Positions 7,112 through 11,278 of a stretch of 11,278 nt of DNA are shown one piece after another (position 1 is the first letter of the stretch; each line of letters opens with the position of its first letter). The translations under genes were made by a program, and so were the position numbers. The notes below the pieces were generated by a model that was not told the origin of the DNA, made no database searches, and was given only the letters and a program-made list of their open reading frames with translations. Origin of the DNA: SAR324 cluster bacterium (lineage in GTDB: Bacteria; SAR324; JACQKK01). The stretch is from contig JACZVE010000057.1 of NCBI GenBank assembly GCA_022572825.1, positions 1 to 11,278 on the forward strand, in the 5' to 3' direction.

Positions 7112-7198
7112 ATGCGGCGCGGCGCCGGGTGGCCTCGCTCCGTGTCCGGCGGACCCTGTCCTCCATGGTGAGTTTGTATTTCCCCCTCCGCGCCGCAT
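7112..7198. repeat. 11-bp inverted repeat in the spacer before hyuA
   Basis: ATGCGGCGCGG (7112-7122) is an exact inverted copy of CCGCGCCGCAT (7188-7198), with 65 nt between. The enclosed part contains a short palindrome, GTCCG-G-CGGAC (7144-7154). As RNA the arms could close a large structured loop upstream of the terminator-like hairpin at 7240. The arms are very GC-rich, so chance is possible. Confidence 0.35.
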
Positions 7199-7239
7199 TC
7201 GATAGTCTGGGTTGATCCTGGGTGGATGAGCGGTATCGC

Positions 7240-7281
7240 ATCGGCGGCCGACCTGCCGGCGAGCGTGGCCGCCGGTCTTTT
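7240..7281 (+). terminator. Terminator-like hairpin in the leader of hyuA
   Basis: CGGCGGCC (7242-7249) pairs perfectly with GGCCGCCG (7267-7274); a G-U and an A-T pair extend the stem to 10 bp (7240-7241 with 7275-7276). The loop is 17 nt. After one C comes TTTT (7278-7281). This resembles an intrinsic terminator with a short T-run. It lies 139 nt after the dehydrogenase stop and ends 12 nt before the hyuA ATG. It may end the upstream transcript, reduce read-through into hyuA, or act in a leader control switch. An alternative, weaker fold pairs 7250-7253 with 7274-7277 in the same place. Confidence 0.45.
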
Positions 7282-7293
7282 GCGTGGTGACCG

Positions 7294-9318
7294 ATGAGGG
7301 TGGGAATCGAGGTAGGAGGCACGTTCACCGATCTGCTGTGCGTGGACGGTAGCGGTGGCGTGCGCGTCGTCAAGGTGCCCAGCGTGCCCGGGCGGCCGGA
7401 TGAAGGCGTGCACGCCGCGTTGCGCGCCGCGGGCCTGTCCGTCGCGGACATCGGAAATCTGGTGCACGGCTCCACCGTGGCCACCAACGCCGTGCTGGAG
7501 CGCAGCGGTGCCAGGGTCGCATTCGTCACCACCCGCGGGTTCCGGGACCTGTTGCAGCTGCAACGGCAGAACCGCGCGCGAATCTACGACCTCGCCTATC
7601 ACAAGCCCCTACCGCTGGTCGCACGCAAGGACTGCTTCGAGGTAACGGAGCGCATCCTGGCCGACGGCTCGGTGGAGACCCCCCTGGACGAGCGGGAGAT
7701 TCACGAGGAGCTGATACCCGGCCTGGCGGCAGGGCACTATGAGGCCGTTGCGCTATGCCTGCTCAACTCGCACGCCAATCCCGCGCACGAGCGGGCCTTG
7801 GCGGAAGTGATTGCGCACCGGCTGCCCGGGCCCGTTGTGGCCCTTTCTTCCACCATCGCCCGCGAGTATCGCGAGTATGAGCGGGCCTCGACGGCGGTAA
7901 TCGCCGCGTACATTCAGCCTGTCATATCGGCCTACCTGGCGCGCCTGGAGCGTCAGCTCGGTGAGCGCGGCTTCAAGGGCGAACTGAGCCTCATCCAGTC
8001 CAACGGGGGCCGCACGTCCGCTCAGGCGATGCGGCGCAACCCCATCACCGCGCTGTTCTCCGGACCGGCCGCGGGCGTGATGGGTGCCATCCGGCAGGCC
8101 GAACTCTCCGGACACGCCGATCTGATCACCTTCGACATGGGCGGCACCAGCACCGATGTCTGCCTGGTCGAAGGGGGGCGGGCGGAGCTGGTCAGCCAGA
8201 CGGAGATCGACGGCCTGCCCGTGAGAATGCCGCTGATGGATATCGTCACCGTCGGCGCGGGGTGCGGGAGCATCGTCTGGCAGGACGACGGAGGCATGCT
8301 GCGCGTCGGGCCGATGAGCGCGGGCAGCGACCCCGGGCCGGCCTGCTACGGCTTCGGCGGCGACCGCCCGACCGTTACCGACGCGCACGTCCTCCGCGGC
8401 ACGATTCGCCCCGCGGCCTTCCTGGGCGGTGCGATGAAGATCCATCCCGAAGCGTCGCGGCAGGTCTTCGACGCCATGGCCGACACGCTCGGGATGCGCC
8501 CGCGGGAGCTGGCCGATGCCGCCATCCGCCTGGCCGAGGCCAACATCGTGCGCGCCATCCAGCTCATCAGCACCGAGCGGGGGCGCGACCCCCGGGACTA
8601 CGCGTTGGTGGCGTTCGGCGGCGCCGGGCCCCTGCACGCCGCGAGCATTGCGGAGGAGCTGGAGATCGGCACGGTTCTCGTTCCCCCGCATGCGGGCGTA
8701 TTGTCGGCCTACGGGCTGATTGCCTCGGACTACCGCTACTTCGTATCCGAGACGCACCGGCTCGTGGTGGCGCGAGACACGCCCGACGCGGTACGGGGAA
8801 TCTATGAGGGGATGCACCGCAAAGCCGCGGCGCACCTCTCCGAGGTGGGCGTGTCCGCCGACCGCTCCGAAATTCTGTACACTCTGGAGATGAGGTACGT
8901 AGGCCAGGCCTTCGAAATTCCCGTGCACCTGCAGCCGCAAGAATTGCCCGACCTGACCGCGGAGGAATTGCTGGAGGGGTTCTCCCGGGCGCACCGGCAA
9001 GTATTCTTTCACTCCGCCTCGCAGCAAAAGGACGTTGAGATTGTCTCCTTCCGCCTCGGTCTCACGCAGCCGGTGCAGCGCACACCCGTACGATGGGAGC
9101 CTCCCGATGGACGCGGCGAGGTGGCGGAAACCCATCGCATTCTCCTCGGCGCGCGGGGCATGGCCTGTGCGTTGTCGACCCGCTGGGCCCTGGCCGCCGG
9201 GAAGGCGCTGCCCGGCCCGGCGATCTTCGAGGACGTCACCTCCACCATATTCGTCCCCCCCGGTTGGCAGGCCCGGGCGGACGAGCACGCCAATCTGATC
9301 CTGACCCGGACGAGCTGA
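7294..9318 (+). CDS. hyuA: Hydantoinase/oxoprolinase subunit A (HyuA family, ATP-dependent)
   Basis: Complete, 674 residues. The ATG at 7294 is the only likely start: an in-frame TGA lies at 7288-7290. GGTGA (7286-7290) is a candidate Shine-Dalgarno, but only 3 nt away. The protein has the ASKHA ATPase fold: phosphate-1 loop GIEVGGTFTD (4-13), GSTVATNAVLERSGARVAF (59-77), REYREYERAS (190-199), IQSNGGR (234-240), SGPAAGV (256-262), phosphate-2 DMGGTSTDV (281-289), GSDPGPACYG (344-353) and adenosine-side FGGAGPLHA (441-449). The usual GAGGGS is GAGCGS here (C324). Relatives with HyuB use ATP to open hydantoin, N-methylhydantoin, 5-oxoproline or caprolactam rings, and others are parts of acetone or acetophenone carboxylases. 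The protein is cytoplasmic. It phosphorylates the substrate and works with HyuB, 3 bp downstream. The amidase-rich surroundings favour hydrolysis over carboxylation. Confidence 0.95.
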   Translation: MRVGIEVGGTFTDLLCVDGSGGVRVVKVPSVPGRPDEGVHAALRAAGLSVADIGNLVHGSTVATNAVLERSGARVAFVTTRGFRDLLQLQRQNRARIYDLAYHKPLPLVARKDCFEVTERILADGSVETPLDEREIHEELIPGLAAGHYEAVALCLLNSHANPAHERALAEVIAHRLPGPVVALSSTIAREYREYERASTAVIAAYIQPVISAYLARLERQLGERGFKGELSLIQSNGGRTSAQAMRRNPITALFSGPAAGVMGAIRQAELSGHADLITFDMGGTSTDVCLVEGGRAELVSQTEIDGLPVRMPLMDIVTVGAGCGSIVWQDDGGMLRVGPMSAGSDPGPACYGFGGDRPTVTDAHVLRGTIRPAAFLGGAMKIHPEASRQVFDAMADTLGMRPRELADAAIRLAEANIVRAIQLISTERGRDPRDYALVAFGGAGPLHAASIAEELEIGTVLVPPHAGVLSAYGLIASDYRYFVSETHRLVVARDTPDAVRGIYEGMHRKAAAHLSEVGVSADRSEILYTLEMRYVGQAFEIPVHLQPQELPDLTAEELLEGFSRAHRQVFFHSASQQKDVEIVSFRLGLTQPVQRTPVRWEPPDGRGEVAETHRILLGARGMACALSTRWALAAGKALPGPAIFEDVTSTIFVPPGWQARADEHANLILTRTS

Positions 9319-9321
9319 ACA

Positions 9322-11001
9322 ATGGCACTCGACCTCACCGACCAAGCCATCATCTGTCAGGCGCTCATCGCCGCTACCCGCGAGATGGGCGTCAAGCTGA
9401 TCCGTTCCGCCTTCTCCACCATCGTGCGGGAGGCCAACGATGCCTCGGCCGCGCTGCTGGACCGGGACGGCAACCTGGTAGCGCAGGCGGAGCTGATCCC
9501 CGTGCAACTGGGATCGATGGCGGCCACGTTCGGCCCCTGCGCAGAGGCCTACCCCGTCGATAGCCTGCGCGAAGGGGACTTTTACATCAGCAACGACCCC
9601 TACCACGGCGGGCAGCACCTCCCGGACGTGTTCATTTTCACCCCCGTCTTCTTCCGGGAGGAGCTGATCGGCTTCGCGGCCACGGTGGCGCACCACATCG
9701 ATATCGGGGGTGGCGCACCCGGCCTCAACATGGCCGCGCGTGAGCTGTACCAGGAAGGCCTGGTGATTCCGCCCAGCCGCTACAACTTTGATCGCGACTG
9801 GAACGGGGGCCCGCTGGAAAGGTTGCTGGCGGCCAACATTCGCGTGCCGGAGCAGACCATCGGCGACTTCTACGCCCAGTTTGCCGGTAACAGCACCGGC
9901 GCGGCGCGGCTGCAGGGGCTTTGCCGCAAGTACGGCGTGGGAAAGGTCTTGGCTTCCATGGCCGAGCTGATCGAGTACTCGGAACGGCGGATGCGCGCGG
10001 CCATCGCCGAAGTGCCGGACGGCACCTACCGCGGTGAAGACTGGATCGAGGACGACGGCGTCGGGGACGAGCCGGTGCCGGTGAAGGCCGCCGTCACCAT
10101 CGCTGGGGACTCCCTCACCGTCGACTTCGCCGGCACTCACGCCCAGGTGCCGACCAATCTCAACTCCCCCTTTGCATCCACCCTGTCCGCGGTGTTCAGT
10201 TGCGTCAAGGGCGTGCTGACCGCCCCCGACCTGCCGTTCAACGCGGGCAGCATCCGTCCCGTCACCGTCCGGGCGCCGTACGGCTCACTGTTGAATCCCA
10301 GACCGCCCGCACCGGTGCGCGCGCGGATGATTTCCAGCTTCCGCGCCTTCAATGCGGTGATGAAGGCACTGGCCCAGGCCGTTCCGGAGCGGGTCATCGC
10401 CACCGGCTTCGATACGACCACGGGCCCCTACCTCAGCCGCCGCAACGAGCACGGCTACCGCGTGTACCACGAGATCGTGGGTGGGGGCTACGGCGCCTCC
10501 GCGCGGATGGACGGCTGTTCCGGCGTCGACGGCCCCATCAGCAACTGCAGCAACACGCCGGTGGAGATGCTGGATATGGACTTCGATTATTTCCGGGTGC
10601 GGGAATACAGTCTGATTCCCGACTCCGGGGGCACGGGCCGCTTCCGTGGGGGGCTGGGCATTTGCCGCCGCTATGAGATGCTGAAAGACGGCGTGCAGTT
10701 CGCGCAGTATGGCGACCGCTTCCGGCTCAGGCCCGAGGGATTGTTCGAGGGAAACCCTGGCGCGCTCGCCGAGTGCACGATTCTCCGCGACGGCGCCACG
10801 CTGCCCGTGAAGAGCAAGGACTCGGGGGAGCTGCGCAAGGGCGATCTGCTCACCTTGCGCACCGGTGGCGGCGCCGGCTATGGCCCCCCGGCGCAGCGAC
10901 CACGCGAGCGGATTCGCGACGACCTGGACAACGGGTTCATCTCCGGGCAGACAGCCGAGGAGGCCTACGGATACCGGCCGCCGGTGGACGAGGCGGACTA
11001 G
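9322..11001 (+). CDS. hyuB: Hydantoinase/oxoprolinase subunit B (HyuB family)
   Basis: Complete, 559 residues, normal for the family. The ATG at 9322 follows the hyuA stop after 3 nt; there is no strong Shine-Dalgarno, so coupled translation is likely. The stop of hyuA and the start of hyuB are in the same frame (TGA ACA ATG). Family motifs: REANDASAALLDRDGN (36-51), NDPYHGGQHLPDV (91-103) with D92, H95, H99 and D102, AHHIDIGG (123-130), which are candidate metal ligands by analogy with HyuB/CapB and carboxylase alpha chains, GTGRFRGGLG (437-446) and C-terminal TGGGAGYGPP (514-523) ending in SGQTAEEAYG (541-550). HyuB carries the hydrolytic centre that completes ring opening after ATP activation by HyuA. 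The TAG stop lies inside the left arm of an inverted repeat in the 3' tail. Confidence 0.95.
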   Translation: MALDLTDQAIICQALIAATREMGVKLIRSAFSTIVREANDASAALLDRDGNLVAQAELIPVQLGSMAATFGPCAEAYPVDSLREGDFYISNDPYHGGQHLPDVFIFTPVFFREELIGFAATVAHHIDIGGGAPGLNMAARELYQEGLVIPPSRYNFDRDWNGGPLERLLAANIRVPEQTIGDFYAQFAGNSTGAARLQGLCRKYGVGKVLASMAELIEYSERRMRAAIAEVPDGTYRGEDWIEDDGVGDEPVPVKAAVTIAGDSLTVDFAGTHAQVPTNLNSPFASTLSAVFSCVKGVLTAPDLPFNAGSIRPVTVRAPYGSLLNPRPPAPVRARMISSFRAFNAVMKALAQAVPERVIATGFDTTTGPYLSRRNEHGYRVYHEIVGGGYGASARMDGCSGVDGPISNCSNTPVEMLDMDFDYFRVREYSLIPDSGGTGRFRGGLGICRRYEMLKDGVQFAQYGDRFRLRPEGLFEGNPGALAECTILRDGATLPVKSKDSGELRKGDLLTLRTGGGAGYGPPAQRPRERIRDDLDNGFISGQTAEEAYGYRPPVDEAD

Positions 11002-11032
11002 ACGCGCTGTGATTTAATGCCTCCGGCAGGTT
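10998..11032 (+). repeat. Direct repeat, left copy
   Basis: This 35-bp stretch matches 11229-11263 at 27 of 35 positions, without gaps. The best-kept parts are GCTGTGA (11006-11012) and TGCCTCCGGC (11018-11027). In both copies a hairpin starts immediately after, so the repeat and hairpin form one unit. The first bases belong to the last codons of hyuB. Confidence 0.7.
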
Positions 11033-11050
11033 GGGGGCTTCGCCCCCAAC
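11030..11050. repeat. REP-like hairpin 1
   Basis: GTTGGGGGC (11030-11038) and GCCCCCAAC (11042-11050) form a perfect 9-bp stem with a TTC loop. It follows TGCCTCCGGC and lies 28 nt after the hyuB stop, with no T-run after it. As RNA it could protect or define the 3' end of the hyuB message. The pattern resembles intergenic palindromic repeats of many GC-rich bacteria. Confidence 0.75.
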
Positions 11051-11057
11051 GCCCCCA

Positions 11058-11078
11058 GCAGGGAGCTTTGCCCCCTGC
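11058..11078. repeat. REP-like hairpin 2
   Basis: GCAGGGAGC (11058-11066) and GCCCCCTGC (11070-11078) pair at 8 of 9 positions (one A-C mismatch) around a TTT loop. With hairpin 1 it forms a two-hairpin unit separated by 7 nt. Confidence 0.65.
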
Positions 11079-11152
11079 ACCCCGGAAAAGTGCTATATAA
11101 ACAACTTACTAAGAATTACGATGAAATATCTCAACCTCAGTATTCGGGGGGC

Positions 11153-11196
11153 GCGGGGGGACGAATCGCTTGCGAGTCGCACGATTCTTCCCCCGC
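11153..11196. repeat. Long imperfect stem-loop in the 3' tail
   Basis: Nested inverted pairs: GC-rich base (11153-11161 with 11189-11196, one bulged G), GAATCG (11163-11168) with CGATTC (11182-11187), and TGCGA (11171-11175) with TCGCA (11177-11181) around a single G. Only small bulges interrupt about 19 pairs. It is placed in the middle of the inverted-repeat-bounded unit. No T-run follows. Confidence 0.6.
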
Positions 11197-11228
11197 ATTT
11201 GCTTTTCTTCGGATAAATCACAGCGCTT

Positions 11229-11278
11229 CTAAAAGGGCTGTGAGAAATTGCCTCCGGCGGGTTAAGGGCTCTGCCCTT
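11229..11278 (+). repeat. Second copy of the REP-like repeat, cut by the window edge
   Basis: The first 35 bp match 10998-11032. They are followed by a hairpin, AAGGGC (11264-11269) and GCCCTT (11273-11278) around TCT, in the same place as hairpin 1 of the first copy. Its stem differs in sequence but keeps pairing, because GG to AA on one side is matched by CC to TT on the other. The expected end of the stem and hairpin 2 lie outside the window. Confidence 0.65.

Larger units (their letters stand above)
10999..11231. mobile_element. MITE-like or palindromic element bounded by an 18-bp inverted repeat
   Basis: The left arm (10999-11016) and right arm (11214-11231) are inverted copies matching at 17 of 18 positions; the inner 13 bp (GCGCTGTGATTTA at 11004-11016) are exact. 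The 233-bp unit has no gene and contains two REP-like hairpins, an AT-rich stretch (about 11086-11140) and a 44-nt stem-loop. Length, terminal inverted repeats and lack of coding capacity resemble a miniature inverted-repeat element. No target duplication is evident at its flanks, so the identity as a mobile element is inferred. Confidence 0.4.

Noticed and set aside
7753..10140. 795-codon minus-strand open frame opposite hyuA and hyuB
   Set aside because: It spans two well-defined plus-strand genes and has no family motif; long antisense frames are expected at this GC content.
11031..11216. 61-codon plus-strand open frame in the 3' tail
   Set aside because: It runs through the hairpins and inverted repeats, has no ribosome-binding site and no recognisable sequence.
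10998..11278. CRISPR array from repeated GC-rich units
   Set aside because: Only two diverged copies 231 bp apart with self-pairing hairpins; no regular short spacers.

Overview
This GC-rich bacterial window looks like a catabolic and transport island from a diderm (Gram-negative-type) bacterium, perhaps an uncultured soil or marine proteobacterium-like lineage. The reasons are the base composition, a solute-binding protein with a plain signal peptidase I leader instead of a lipobox, and a typical HyuA/HyuB pair. The sequence alone does not fix the taxon.

Layout. On the minus strand at the left are the first 140 residues of a family 5 (peptide/nickel type) extracellular solute-binding protein (1-420, cut by the window edge) and, upstream of it in the same direction, a complete NodB/CE4-fold deacetylase-like protein of the PuuE/HpPgdA type (593-1531). 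A divergent, gene-free region of about 670 bp (1532-2201) separates these from a rightward series of six genes: two peptide-transporter ATPases of the DppD and DppF kind with overlapping stop and start (2202-3200, 3197-4171), an amidohydrolase of the YtcJ type (4271-5908), a zinc-dependent medium-chain dehydrogenase of the TM0436/HpnZ type starting at GTG (6001-7101), and the hydantoinase/oxoprolinase subunits HyuA (7294-9318) and HyuB (9322-11001). After hyuB lies a repeat-rich tail (10998-11278) with palindromic REP-like elements.

How the genes may work together (inference). The substrate-binding protein and the two ATPases are parts of one kind of importer for small peptides or similar polar molecules. 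No permease gene lies in the window; they may lie left of the binding protein. The enzymes are biased towards C-N bond hydrolysis: HyuA/HyuB open cyclic amides such as hydantoins, oxoproline or lactams with ATP (some relatives are carboxylases), the amidohydrolase splits an exocyclic or cyclic amide, and the PuuE-like protein belongs to a group that includes deacetylases and an allantoinase. The dehydrogenase would oxidise an alcohol intermediate. A route for an imported cyclic amide or ureide is the simplest reading, but no substrate can be assigned.

Regulatory and structural signals include a divergent control region with an AT-rich dyad, a terminator-like hairpin directly in front of hyuA, and a 3' tail in which two copies of a palindromic repeat show compensatory stem changes and an 18-bp inverted repeat (17 matches) begins at the hyuB stop codon.
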